A stretch of DNA of 22,918 nt from a virus, in the IMG/VR virus record IMGVR_UViG_3300035703_003127, positions 1 through 22,918 of that record, one strand, 5' to 3'. The position numbers and the translations under genes were made by a program. Shown here piece by piece: positions 14,818 to 22,478 of the stretch; positions within the stretch are counted from its first letter, which is position 1; each line of letters opens with the position of its first letter. Below the pieces are notes generated by a model that was given only the letters and a program-made list of their open reading frames with translations, was not told where the DNA came from and did no database searches.

Positions 14818-15206
14818 GCACACCTTTGATTTCTCCCGCGACCCTCGGTGATCTGGTCAAGCGCGAGTCCGACCCGGACTACACCCGCGAAACCGTGACC
14901 TTGAAGGCAGGTACCGCCTATCCCTTGGGTGCCGTGCTTGGCCGCATCACTGCCACGGGTGTCTATGCCTTCTCACCAGCGGTATCGACTGCAGGCATCG
15001 AAGGCGCCGAGATTGCCTGCGCCGTGCTGCTGCATCCAGTTGCCGTCAGTGACACCGACACCCAAGCGGTGGTGCTCGCCCGTGGCCAAGTCATCGTCGC
15101 CGACCGTGCCTTGGTCTTTGATGCCTCGGTCACGAATGCCTCCGCCGAATCCCTCAAACACCAGCAACTGTCTGCTCACGGCATTGTCGTGCGCGCCGCT
15201 GCCTGA
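14814..15206 (+). CDS. Head decoration protein, lambda gpD-like
   Basis: This 130-residue protein starts MSTPLISPATLGDLVKRESD with the region VTLKAGTAYPLGAVLGRIT. It ends with a segment containing AVVLARGQVIVADRALVFD, as in the gpD family. Trimers bind the outside of the expanded capsid and stabilise it against the pressure of packed DNA. The ATG overlaps the protease stop (ATGA at 14814), with GGAGG just upstream. The length is close to lambda gpD (110) with small insertions. It lies immediately before the major capsid gene, as in lambda. Confidence 0.92.
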   Translation: MSTPLISPATLGDLVKRESDPDYTRETVTLKAGTAYPLGAVLGRITATGVYAFSPAVSTAGIEGAEIACAVLLHPVAVSDTDTQAVVLARGQVIVADRALVFDASVTNASAESLKHQQLSAHGIVVRAAA

Positions 15207-15220
15207 ACAGGAGTTTCCTC

Positions 15221-16249
15221 ATGACTGTGATCGTCAATCCTTTCGACGCCGGCGGCTTCACGCTGGCCGAGATGTCGGCTGCCATCCAACTGCTGCCCAA
15301 CCCTTATGGCCGGGTCGGCCAGCTGGGGCTGTTTGCCCCCGAGCCGATTTCACAACGCAATGTCACCATCGAATCCATCGAGGGCGAGCTGCGTCTGCTG
15401 CCCGCCGTGGCGCCCGGTGCCCCGGCGACCGTCGGCACGACCGACAAGCGTTCGGTACGCTCGTTTGCCGTGCCGCACATTCCGCACAACGACGTGGTGC
15501 TGCCCGAGGAAATTCAAGGCATCCGGGGGCTGGGTCTCGCCGCTGGTGAAGACCCGCTGGTCACGGTGATGACCCGCAAGCTCGCCCGAATGCGCGCCAA
15601 ACACGCACAGACGCTCGAGTACATGCGCGTCAATGCGCTGTTGGGTATCACCAAGGATGGTGCTGGAAACACCCTCTACGACTGGCATGACGAGTTCGAC
15701 ATCCAGAAGCCCGAGGTGGATTTTGTGTTCGGGGGCGCTGAGGACATGGTCATCCACTGCACCCAGGTCGCCCGCCACATCGAGGAGAACTTGAAGGGCG
15801 AGATGATGACCACCATCCACGCCCTGGTCAGCCCCGAGTTCTTCGATGCGCTGGTCAAGCACAAGACCGTCAAGGAGGCCTACACCTTCTACCAGGGAAC
15901 CGCTGGCACCAACCCGCTAAGAGACGATGTGCGCCGGGGCTTTCGTTTTGGCTCCATTCTGTTCGAGGAGTATTTCGGTACGGTGACGCTGGCCAACGGT
16001 ACATCCGTGCGTCTGATCCCTCCGCGCGAAGGGGTGGCCTTCCCGCTGGGCACGCTGGATACCTTCCGCACTTACTTCGCCCCGGCGAACCTGATGGAAG
16101 CGGTGGGCACCTACGGCCAGGAGCTCTACGCCCACCAGCTGGCCCGCCCCAACGGCACCGGCGTGGATATCTACACCCAGTCCAACCCGCTGCCCATCGT
16201 GAAGCGCCCGGCACTGACCGTGCGGCTCTTCTCCAGCAATGGCTGGTGA
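15221..16249 (+). CDS. Major capsid protein, lambda gpE family
   Basis: This 342-residue protein, almost the same length as lambda E (341), has the expected early GGFTLAEMSAAIQLLPNPYG and RSFAVPHIPHNDVVLPEEIQ. The later part has GFRFGSILFEEYFGTV, a LIPPREGVAFPLGT loop and a TYGQELYAHQ segment. It forms the HK97-fold capsid shell. The ATG at 15221 has AGGAG at 15209-15213. It lies between the decoration protein and the head-tail joining gene. Nothing is missing or truncated. Confidence 0.95.
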   Translation: MTVIVNPFDAGGFTLAEMSAAIQLLPNPYGRVGQLGLFAPEPISQRNVTIESIEGELRLLPAVAPGAPATVGTTDKRSVRSFAVPHIPHNDVVLPEEIQGIRGLGLAAGEDPLVTVMTRKLARMRAKHAQTLEYMRVNALLGITKDGAGNTLYDWHDEFDIQKPEVDFVFGGAEDMVIHCTQVARHIEENLKGEMMTTIHALVSPEFFDALVKHKTVKEAYTFYQGTAGTNPLRDDVRRGFRFGSILFEEYFGTVTLANGTSVRLIPPREGVAFPLGTLDTFRTYFAPANLMEAVGTYGQELYAHQLARPNGTGVDIYTQSNPLPIVKRPALTVRLFSSNGW

Positions 16250-16267
16250 TCGTGATGAGAGGTGACC

Positions 16268-16624
16268 ATGACCGTCTTTGGTGACCTGACCCGGGCGATG
16301 TCCGCCATCGTGCTCACCACCTTCGGTGAGCCGGTGGTGTTTCACCTTGAGGAACAAGCCGAGGCGCTGCCGGGCCGGGGCGTGTTCACCGCTGCACACC
16401 AGGAGGTGGATGCGAGCACGGGAGTGCCGGTGTCCATGATCCAGCCGGTACTGGATGTGCGGCAGGCCGATCTGCCCGCCACCCCGACCGAGGGCGATGC
16501 CGTCACGGTGCAAGGTGTGCTCTACCTGATCGTTGAGGTACGCCCCGATGGGCACGGCTTTCTGAAACTGATGCTGCACAAAGGGGGCAGTGGTCATGAA
16601 ACACCCACGCACCCTGATCCGTGA
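16268..16624 (+). CDS. Head-tail joining protein, lambda gpFII-like
   Basis: This 118-residue protein has VFGDLTRAMSAIVLTTFGEP at the start, GRGVFTAAHQEVDA in the middle, and DLPATPTEGDAVTVQGVLYL before VEVRPDGHG, all in the order and length of lambda FII. FII-type proteins bind the gpW-plugged connector and create the tail-docking surface. The ATG at 16268 has GAGG at 16259-16262. The GTG at 16262 overlaps that site and is rejected. The 3' end overlaps the tail terminator gene by 29 bp. There is no separate FI-like gene between E and this gene. Confidence 0.75.
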   Translation: MTVFGDLTRAMSAIVLTTFGEPVVFHLEEQAEALPGRGVFTAAHQEVDASTGVPVSMIQPVLDVRQADLPATPTEGDAVTVQGVLYLIVEVRPDGHGFLKLMLHKGGSGHETPTHPDP

Positions 16625-17150
16625 GGCGGTCAAGCATCGACTGGTGGCGCAGTTGCCGGCGATTGATCCGCGCATCAGCGCCAACCGGATCAGCATCCAC
16701 CGCAGCACCCCGTTGTTTCAGGCCAAGCTGCCCGCCATCCTGATCTACACCCGCGATGAGCGCATCGAGGATCAGCCCAATGCCGATCCAGGGCTGCGTT
16801 ACAGGAAGCTCGAACTCTCCATTGAGATCATCGCCAGTGGCGACGCCGCTGCCGAAGAGGTAGATCTCCTGGCGCAAGCGGTCGAAGCCATCCTCGATGC
16901 CGACGAGACGCTTGGGCTCCTGGTGGAAGGTACGCGCCTGACCCGTACCGAAGTCGATCAGGGTGGTGATGGCGATACGCCGGTGTTGGCGGCGCGACTG
17001 TCTTTCGAGGTCAGCTACTGGACCAAGCACGTGATCGATGACGGGGTGCTGCCCTTGCAGGTTCTGGTGAGCTGGGTGCCGGAGGTTGGCGTCAGCCATG
17101 AGCACAGCTATCAGCCGGTCGACACCCACTACCGGGAGCCAAGTTCATGA
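16596..17150 (+). CDS. Tail terminator/minor tail protein, gpU-like
   Basis: This 184-residue protein begins MKHPRTLIREAVKHRLVAQL, then has LPAILIYTRDERIED and RYRKLELSIEIIASG, and later AEEVDLLAQAVEAILDADET and LSFEVSYWT. The pattern of an N-terminal helix, a conserved P-A-I-L-I-Y-T strand, an L-x-I-x-I strand and a long helix resembles the tail terminator (gpU-like) fold. Such proteins stop tail-tube growth and contact the head. The ATG at 16596 has a GGGGG-type ribosome site near 16582. The frame ends in an ATGA overlap with gpV. Function is inferred from fold pattern and position. Confidence 0.6.
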   Translation: MKHPRTLIREAVKHRLVAQLPAIDPRISANRISIHRSTPLFQAKLPAILIYTRDERIEDQPNADPGLRYRKLELSIEIIASGDAAAEEVDLLAQAVEAILDADETLGLLVEGTRLTRTEVDQGGDGDTPVLAARLSFEVSYWTKHVIDDGVLPLQVLVSWVPEVGVSHEHSYQPVDTHYREPSS

Positions 17151-17623
17151 GCGAGCGCAACCTGCACCAGGACATGACCGAGGCCGAGCGGCGCATCAGC
17201 AATGTGGCCCTGATGGGCCAGGTGGTGGCACTCGACACCGCGCGTGCCCGTGTGCGGGTGCAGGCCGGTCCCATCACCACCGGCTGGTTACCCTTTGCGA
17301 CGATGCGCGCTGGACCGGATCGAACCTGGCATCCGCCCGAGCCGGGTGAGCAGGTGCTGCTGGTTGCCCCCGGTGGCGATCTCAATCAGGGCGTGGTGGT
17401 GGGCTCAATCTACCGGGCAGACCATCCGGCTCCGGCCGACTCGGCCGATGTCTCGCGCACCCTGTTCAAGGATGGCGCGGTGATGGAGTACGACCGTGCT
17501 CAGCACCACTGGCGCTTGGCGGTACCGGCGGGCGGCAAGATCGTGCTGGAGATTGGCCCCACGCGACTGGAGCTCAACGATCAGGGCGCGCGGCTCACCG
17601 CCCCCCGGATAGATCTGAACTGA
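17147..17623 (+). CDS. Baseplate assembly protein V (spike), P2-like
   Basis: This 158-residue protein has RRISNVALMGQVVALDTARA, RVRVQAGPITTGWLPFATMRAG after it, and PPEPGEQVLLVAPGGDLNQG followed by VVVGSIYRADHPAP: an OB-fold N-terminal half typical of phage baseplate gpV. The C-terminal part (about 110-158) has the short repeated beta strands of the spike needle. A trimer forms the membrane-piercing spike at the end of the contractile tail. The start overlaps the previous stop. The gene marks the change from lambda-type head genes to P2/Mu-type tail genes. Confidence 0.9.
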   Translation: MSERNLHQDMTEAERRISNVALMGQVVALDTARARVRVQAGPITTGWLPFATMRAGPDRTWHPPEPGEQVLLVAPGGDLNQGVVVGSIYRADHPAPADSADVSRTLFKDGAVMEYDRAQHHWRLAVPAGGKIVLEIGPTRLELNDQGARLTAPRIDLN

Positions 17624-17634
17624 AGGAGGTTGCC

Positions 17635-17919
17635 ATGCCAGCAATCACGCGCCTGGGCGATAACTGCACCGGTCACGGCTGTTTCCCTGCACGCCCCAGT
17701 ACCTCGGCGGCGGCCTCGGTGTTCATCAATGGCATCGCGGTGCACCGGGTAGGGGATGCTTGGGCGACCCACTGCTGTGGTCCCGCCTGCCACGCCAGCG
17801 TGCTGGCAGAAGGCAGCGCTTCGGTCTTTGCCGAGGGACAGGCGGTCGGACGCATCGGTGATCCGGTGGCCTGTGGATCAGTGGTGACGCAGGGTTCGTT
17901 GAACGTCTTCGCCGGTTGA
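17635..17919 (+). CDS. PAAR-motif spike-tip protein
   Basis: This 94-residue protein has MPAITRLGDNCTGHGCFPAR, then SVFINGIAVHRVGDAWATHC. GSASVFAEGQAVGRIGDPVA follows, before CGSVVTQGS. Repeated G-x-x-V/A-x-R-x-G-D blocks and His/Cys residues that could bind zinc are typical of PAAR proteins. PAAR forms a sharp cone on the gpV spike. The ATG at 17635 has AAGGAGG at 17623-17629. It directly follows gpV as expected. Its end is overlapped by the ParD-like remnant on the opposite strand. Confidence 0.9.
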   Translation: MPAITRLGDNCTGHGCFPARPSTSAAASVFINGIAVHRVGDAWATHCCGPACHASVLAEGSASVFAEGQAVGRIGDPVACGSVVTQGSLNVFAG

Positions 17920-18082
17920 TGTACTTGGCTCGTCGAAAGCGTGGGTGTCCAGCCTGGACAGCATTCTTTGTTTGAATGCGGCGATATCCAATTTCTTTGG
18001 TTCGCCACTGGCTTCGCCTTCGATCAGCGCTTTGCGAATAGCCATCATTTCAACGTCGCAGTCCTGTTCTTGTGAGCGCACT
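17878..18082 (-). pseudogene. ParD-like antitoxin remnant
   Basis: Reading on the minus strand just after the yhaV stop, the frame gives QEQDCDVEMMAIRKALIEG followed by EASGEPKKLDIAAFKQRML. This resembles the C-terminal region of ParD antitoxins (an A-L-I-E-G-E-x-S-G-E-P box followed by an A-F-K-x-R-M box). The N-terminal ribbon-helix-helix DNA-binding part is absent. The reading frame runs on past the usual end into the PAAR gene. An ATG at 18048 exists but has no good ribosome site. No ParE toxin is visible. A short functional protein from that ATG (56 residues) cannot be excluded. Confidence 0.5.
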
Positions 18083-18538
18083 TTATTTCTTCCAGTCGAC
18101 TTTTGAGCAAGCCAGCAACGCATCCCAATTATCGGGAGGATGGCCGGACTTGAGCATTTTCTGGAAGACCACGTAAGGGTCGGTCTTGGCGCCGGAAGAG
18201 CGCAAGGTGTGCTCGTCGTTCACCCAGGCGAAGATGATGATCTTGGTTTTGGAGTCAAAGCGGAAGAACAACCGAAAGCGCCTGCCGATCTTGGCTCGCC
18301 GCCAGTGGCGAAACGCAGGCCCCATGGTGTTGCCTTGTCGGTATTCGTCTCGGTTCGGGTCGCTCGGAACTACCTCTAGGATCAGCGTCGCAATGGCATC
18401 AAAAAGTTTGACGTTGGCGTTGGACTCAAAACCTGCTGGGTCTTGTGCCTCGGCACGCGACGCTGCCGCCTCCAGTTTCTGCAGCTGCTCTATGAGGCAT
18501 TCGTGGAAGAGCAGATTCCATCCGTGACGCTGAATCAC
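18083..18538 (-). CDS. yhaV: Toxin YhaV (type II toxin-antitoxin mRNA-interferase family)
   Basis: This 151-residue protein has GWNLLFHECLIEQLQKLEAA, then GPAFRHWRRAKIGRRFRLFF. The segment IIIFAWVNDEHTLRSSGAKT, followed by DPYVVFQKMLKSGHPPDNW, is a close match in order and spacing to Escherichia coli YhaV (154 residues). YhaV is a RelE-superfamily ribosome-dependent ribonuclease that inhibits growth unless bound by PrlF. The start is GTG at 18538, overlapping the prlF stop as GTGA, so toxin synthesis is coupled to antitoxin translation and the weak start may limit it. The pair lies antisense inside the phage tail operon. Confidence 0.93.
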   Translation of the reverse strand: MIQRHGWNLLFHECLIEQLQKLEAAASRAEAQDPAGFESNANVKLFDAIATLILEVVPSDPNRDEYRQGNTMGPAFRHWRRAKIGRRFRLFFRFDSKTKIIIFAWVNDEHTLRSSGAKTDPYVVFQKMLKSGHPPDNWDALLACSKVDWKK

Positions 18539-18855
18539 AGCGCCACGTCGCCTTGAATGTCCTCGTTCAGATCCACCCGTTTGCCAAGTCTGGCGAGCAT
18601 GGTGCGCGCCAGATCATCAGGCAGTGTTGTGATGTGTTGGCCGGACTGAATGTCTTTTTCGAGCAAAGCGAGGAAGCTGCCGATGGCTGGGTCTTCGTGA
18701 GGCTCGTCGATCACGCGGGTGACGATGACGCGGTCACCCGTGAAATCAAAGGCCACCTTGCCACCGGCATCCACGCCCAGAGCCTGACGGATCGGTTTGG
18801 GCAGGGTGATCTGCCCCTTTGATGTGATGGTGGCGACTTCGTGAATGGCGGGCAT
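18535..18855 (-). CDS. prlF: Antitoxin PrlF (AbrB/MazE-type)
   Basis: This 106-residue protein has an N-terminal swapped-hairpin AbrB domain: ATITSKGQITLPKPIRQALG, then VDAGGKVAFDF and RVIVTRV. The C-terminal part (SFLALLEKDIQSG) fits PrlF and should wrap the toxin. PrlF neutralises YhaV and, as a complex, represses its own promoter. The ATG at 18855 has a strong AGGAGG at 18861-18866 with 5-bp spacing, much better than the coupled GTG of the toxin, giving antitoxin excess. A palindromic operator lies just upstream. Confidence 0.92.
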   Translation of the reverse strand: MPAIHEVATITSKGQITLPKPIRQALGVDAGGKVAFDFTGDRVIVTRVIDEPHEDPAIGSFLALLEKDIQSGQHITTLPDDLARTMLARLGKRVDLNEDIQGDVAL

Positions 18856-18883
18856 GACGGCCTCCTATGAATCTGGATTGAAT

Positions 18884-18915
18884 ATTATGGTAAGGAATAA
18901 TCCTTACCTTGTCAA
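18884..18915 (-). promoter_or_regulatory. prlF-yhaV promoter with palindromic operator
   Basis: Reading leftward, TTGACA (18910-18915) is a perfect -35. TACCAT (18887-18892) lies 17 bp away and CATAAT (18884-18889) 20 bp away as candidate -10 sites. Between and over them lies a perfect 8-bp inverted repeat, GGTAAGGA (18889-18896) and TCCTTACC (18901-18908), spaced by ATAA. It is placed where a PrlF-YhaV complex could block transcription. The region ends a few bases before the ribosome site of the plus-strand gpW gene. Confidence 0.65.
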
Positions 18916-18928
18916 GATGAGGTCCCCG

Positions 18929-19264
18929 ATGTTCGGAATCAACGCCCAAAACGGCCAGCCCCTGGCGGGCATAGACCATCTTCGCCAGAGCATCCGCGAC
19001 ATCCTGACCACCCGTATCGGCACTCGGGTCATGCGACGTGACTATGGCTCGCGCCTGCCGGCTCTGGTCGACAACCCCATGACCCCGAGGCTTGCCATGG
19101 ACCTGTATTCGGCGACCGCCGAAGCGCTGGCCCGCTGGGAGCCGCGTTTCAAACTCACCCGGGTGCGTATTGCTTCAGCCACGGTCGGGCAAGTCGTGCT
19201 CGATCTGGAAGGCATCTACCTGCCTGATGGCAAAGCAGCCGCGCTCACCGGCTTGGAGGTGTAA
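18929..19264 (+). CDS. Baseplate wedge protein, P2 gpW/T4 gp25-like
   Basis: This 111-residue protein has GIDHLRQSIRDILTTRIGTR followed by VMRRDYGSRLPALVDNP and later PRFKLTRVRIA. These are the hallmarks of the gp25/gpW family, including the D-I-L-x-T-x-x-G-x-R-x-x-R-R-D-Y-G-S block. It joins the baseplate to the sheath and is essential for contractile tails. The ATG at 18929 has GAGG at 18919-18922. Upstream in-frame starts at 18845 and 18917 would run through the toxin-antitoxin promoter and are less likely. It is separated from gpV/PAAR by the inserted cassette. Confidence 0.9.
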   Translation: MFGINAQNGQPLAGIDHLRQSIRDILTTRIGTRVMRRDYGSRLPALVDNPMTPRLAMDLYSATAEALARWEPRFKLTRVRIASATVGQVVLDLEGIYLPDGKAAALTGLEV

Positions 19265-20107
19265 ATGACGACACTCAACGATCTGGCCAGCCTGCCCACC
19301 CCGGCCGTCATCGAGCCCTTGTCCTTCGAGACGATCTTCTCGGAACTGCAAACCGAGTTTCAATCCCGCTACCCGGACTATTCCGCGCTCCTGGCTTCGG
19401 ACCCGGCGGTGAAGCTCCTGGAGGTGGCGGCCTACCGGGAGGTTCTGCTGAGGAACCGTATCAACGCCGCTGCCAAAGCCTCCCTCTTGGCTTTTGCCAC
19501 CGGCAGCGATCTGGATCACCTCGCCGCTTTCTACGGTGTCACCCGTCTGGTCGATGAGACGGATGAGGCGCTGCGCCTGCGAACACGCCAGCGAATCATC
19601 GGCTTTGCCAATGCCGGCGGCGCGGCGCACTACCGCTACTGGGCGCTCTCGGCTTCCCCCGACGTCGCCGATGTCGAGGTCGACAGCCCCGAACCCGGCC
19701 GGGTGCGCATCAGCGTGCTGGCCAAGGGAGAGGAGGAGACGGTACCGGATGCCGTGCTGGAGGCCGTCCGCGCGGTGGTGCTGCGAGACGACATCCGGGT
19801 GCTAACCGACACCGTTGAGGTGGTGGCGGCCGAACTCATTCCCGTCACCGTCACCGCCCGCATCTGGCTTTATCCCGACACGCCGATGGCCGCCTTCGAG
19901 GCCATCGCCCCACGTTTCAAGGACGCACTGGCGGCGCAGTCGGGGCTGGGCTGGGATCTGACACCGTCCTGGGTGATTGGCGAGTTGCAGCGCCCCGGCG
20001 TGCACAAGGTCGAGCTGCATTCACCCACGACCGATATCCGTGCCAACGCCAACCAGGCGGTGCGGCTCTTGAATCTGAATCTGGAATTTGCGGGGCGGGA
20101 TCGATAG
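19265..20107 (+). CDS. Baseplate assembly protein J, P2-like
   Basis: This 280-residue protein has the family features: SFETIFSELQTEFQSRYPDY at the start, DPAVKLLEVAAYREVLLRNR, then FATGSDLDHLAAFYGVTRL and DEALRLRTRQRI. SASPDVADVEVDSPEPGRVR and a VTVTARIWLYPDT segment follow. GpJ-like proteins build the edge of the baseplate wedge and link to the fibres. The ATG follows the gpW stop directly, with GGAGG at 19255-19259. Length is near P2 gpJ (302). It follows gpW in the P2 order. Confidence 0.92.
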   Translation: MTTLNDLASLPTPAVIEPLSFETIFSELQTEFQSRYPDYSALLASDPAVKLLEVAAYREVLLRNRINAAAKASLLAFATGSDLDHLAAFYGVTRLVDETDEALRLRTRQRIIGFANAGGAAHYRYWALSASPDVADVEVDSPEPGRVRISVLAKGEEETVPDAVLEAVRAVVLRDDIRVLTDTVEVVAAELIPVTVTARIWLYPDTPMAAFEAIAPRFKDALAAQSGLGWDLTPSWVIGELQRPGVHKVELHSPTTDIRANANQAVRLLNLNLEFAGRDR

Positions 20108-20133
20108 CGCCCCCATCTTAAGCGGGAGGGCAC

Positions 20134-21708
20134 ATGACTGCTGACCATCTGCTGCCCGCCAATGCCACGTCGCTGGAGCAGGCGCTCTCGCTGGCGACCG
20201 ACCCGCTCGCCCGGCTGGCACTGCCGGCGGACGCGATTCGTCAGTTCAAGACCGATCCGACGGATCCGCTCTTGCCCTGGCTGATCTGGGAGTACGGACT
20301 GGGCGAGTTGCTGCCGTATTTACCGGAGCCAAGACAAGCGATAGCCGAAGGGATTCTGTGGCAGCGGCTGCGCGGCACACCGGCTGCGCTATCGACGGCC
20401 TTGTCCTGGATCGGGATGCGCGCCACGGTCGAGCAGGAACCGCCCGGTGTTCACTTCGCCGAGTTCCAACTCGACCCGGGGCAGGTGCTCGACAGCGACA
20501 CGGCAATTGCCAACCTGATCGCCATTTCCCGACTGTCGGCTCCGGCACGCTCTCGTCTGTCACGGATCTACCACGGCCATGACCTGCGTCGCGTTGTGCT
20601 GGACGAGAGTCGACTGGGCGAGGCACTGTTGTCCGATCACAGCGGCGTGTTCTGGCGGGACGGGCAGACCAAGCTGTCGTTTGGCCGGGTGCGCAAATTT
20701 GCGCATCCACCCCAAGAGATCATCCTGACGCCCACGCGCGAAGCGACACGCTTTGCGGTGGCGAGGTTGATCGACCGGTATCTGCTCGATTTCTCGGCCC
20801 TGGGCGATCATGGGCATACGCGCAACGAGGAGATCCTGCATTCGCACCTCTTTACGCTTGCCAATGCGCTGGGACTACCGGATGCGCAGTCATTAATGCC
20901 TGAGCGTCGCTTCGCACGAGCGATGGTGGTGCCCTCCGACAGCACACCCCTGGGTGACATCAATGCCAACCTGCCGCGCTTTGCCTGGCGTGAAGAGGGG
21001 CAAGCGATCACCCTCGGTGGCCGTGACCAGCTTTCCGCCACACCGCATCGGCTGATCCGCATCGAAGTGCTGGAGCGAAGCTTTCGTGGCCACCTGGGTG
21101 ATCTGGTCGTGCCGAGCTTGAGTCTGCAGGCGCACCGTGACCATCTCGTCGTCCATCGAGTTCAGGCCCGTGCCGATCAGGCGCTGGGGGTGTGGTCCTT
21201 GGGCGAATCGGTGCCCAGCCTGGACCGGGGGTTTGTGCGGCGTGACCACACCCGAGGCAATCCAGCCTTGCCCGATGCGGCCGGCTGGCGGCCACGGTTG
21301 TACCAGCGAGCCCAGGTGGTGCTCTCGGAGGTCGTGCTGGGTGAGGTCAATACCCGCACACCCCGGCGAGCGCTGCTTCGTATCCGGTCGCTGCCGACCC
21401 TGGGTGACCTCACGCTGGGTGAAATTGCAGAGGTCGAATGGCGCACGCTGACCGAGATGGACGTCACTGTCTCAGGCTTCACCGATGTGACGCCTTACGG
21501 ATTTGCCGAAACGCCTTCCAGCCTGCAACGGCTGCTGACCCGAAGCACGGAGCGCAACACCCACACGCAGGCTGCGCCCTCGCGTATGGCCTTAGCCAGT
21601 GGCCGTGCCAACTGGAGCGGCCAGAGCTGGACCGGCGTGCGCTGGCCATCTTCAACCTGGACCGACACCCGCGAGCTGATTGGCGCGACACATCAGACGC
21701 TGAACTGA
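20134..21708 (+). CDS. Tail protein I-like, with long C-terminal extension
   Basis: This is a 524-residue protein. The first 190 residues or so (ATSLEQALSLATDPLARLAL, LPWLIWEYGLGELLPYLPEP, LRGTPAALSTALSWIGM) fit the P2 tail protein I family, which links the baseplate edge to fibres. The remaining 330 residues are rich in beta segments with recurrent L-G-D/L-G-E turns and may form an adaptor or fibre-binding arm. P2 gpI itself is about 176 residues. The ATG at 20134 has a GGGAGGG-type ribosome site at 20124-20130. The C-terminus ends TDTRELIGATHQTLN. Its position after gpJ supports the call; the extension is unexplained. Confidence 0.75.
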   Translation: MTADHLLPANATSLEQALSLATDPLARLALPADAIRQFKTDPTDPLLPWLIWEYGLGELLPYLPEPRQAIAEGILWQRLRGTPAALSTALSWIGMRATVEQEPPGVHFAEFQLDPGQVLDSDTAIANLIAISRLSAPARSRLSRIYHGHDLRRVVLDESRLGEALLSDHSGVFWRDGQTKLSFGRVRKFAHPPQEIILTPTREATRFAVARLIDRYLLDFSALGDHGHTRNEEILHSHLFTLANALGLPDAQSLMPERRFARAMVVPSDSTPLGDINANLPRFAWREEGQAITLGGRDQLSATPHRLIRIEVLERSFRGHLGDLVVPSLSLQAHRDHLVVHRVQARADQALGVWSLGESVPSLDRGFVRRDHTRGNPALPDAAGWRPRLYQRAQVVLSEVVLGEVNTRTPRRALLRIRSLPTLGDLTLGEIAEVEWRTLTEMDVTVSGFTDVTPYGFAETPSSLQRLLTRSTERNTHTQAAPSRMALASGRANWSGQSWTGVRWPSSTWTDTRELIGATHQTLN

Positions 21709-21770
21709 TCCAGCGGCGCTCTGCGCGCTGCTGCTTTGTATTTCTCCCCATTCATTTTCTGGAGCACCCC

Positions 21771-22463
21771 ATGGCCATCTTGACTGCCAGCGGTCGCGCT
21801 GCGCTTGCCGCCGCGATCAAAGAACAAACCCTGCACCTCGCCCTGGGCGAGGGCGACCCGCTGTGGGACACCACCAAAGCGATCAGCACACCTTTTGATG
21901 AGGCGGGGGTAATCGAGCTGGGCTTTACGCATCTGGCCGACATCCGCCTCACCACGCTGGATGACCAGACCGAGTACCTGCTCGATGTCGACTACAGCGC
22001 CAATGCCCGCGAGGGCGTGATCCGGCGTTTGCCAGATAGCAGCATCCCTGAACAGGGCGATGTCACCGTCCACTTCAAGGTCGCGCATCCGCCTGAGCCG
22101 ATTGGCCAGACGGCGCTCCTGCGCGAGGTCGGTCGCCGGGTGGTCGATGAGGTGCATTTCGTTGCCGCCGACCCCGAGGGGGAGATCGTGGTGCCGACCG
22201 GGCGCTATCGACTCGTCACGGAGCCGACGAATCACCTGTTCATCCGGGTGCGCTTTGACTTCGAGGATGCCGCGACCAGCGTCGTGCGCGAGCAAGGCCT
22301 ATTCGTCAGCACCCAGACCGACCCCGAGTTACCCCTCGGGCAGAAATTTTTCATTCCGGCCCAGATCACGGATGCCGGAATCCTTCTCGTGCTGCAGAAC
22401 TCGGTGCCCATCGTGCGCCAGCCCAGCACCCGCGAGACCTTCGAATTTGTTGTCACTTTCTAA
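21771..22463 (+). CDS. Putative tail-fibre/collar-associated protein
   Basis: This 230-residue protein begins ILTASGRAALAAAIKEQTLH followed by LALGEGDPLWD. The N-terminal pattern T-x-x-G-x-A-A-L followed by a short strand and L-A-L-G-x-G recalls DUF3751 phage tail-collar domains at the N-termini of gpH-like fibres. Later segments (GDVTVHFKVAHPP, VDEVHFVAADPEGEI, HLFIRVRFDFEDA) look like beta-sandwich domains. The ATG at 21771 has GGAG at 21761-21764. A longer in-frame version overlaps the gpI coding sequence and is rejected. Position before a DUF4815 protein suggests a baseplate or fibre anchor; exact role unknown. Confidence 0.5.
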   Translation: MAILTASGRAALAAAIKEQTLHLALGEGDPLWDTTKAISTPFDEAGVIELGFTHLADIRLTTLDDQTEYLLDVDYSANAREGVIRRLPDSSIPEQGDVTVHFKVAHPPEPIGQTALLREVGRRVVDEVHFVAADPEGEIVVPTGRYRLVTEPTNHLFIRVRFDFEDAATSVVREQGLFVSTQTDPELPLGQKFFIPAQITDAGILLVLQNSVPIVRQPSTRETFEFVVTF

Positions 22464-22478
22464 TCCGCGAGGCCATCC

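Noticed and set aside
18845-18928. Upstream start for the baseplate gpW gene
   Set aside because: It would translate through the prlF start and promoter. The ATG at 18929 has its own ribosome site and matches family length.
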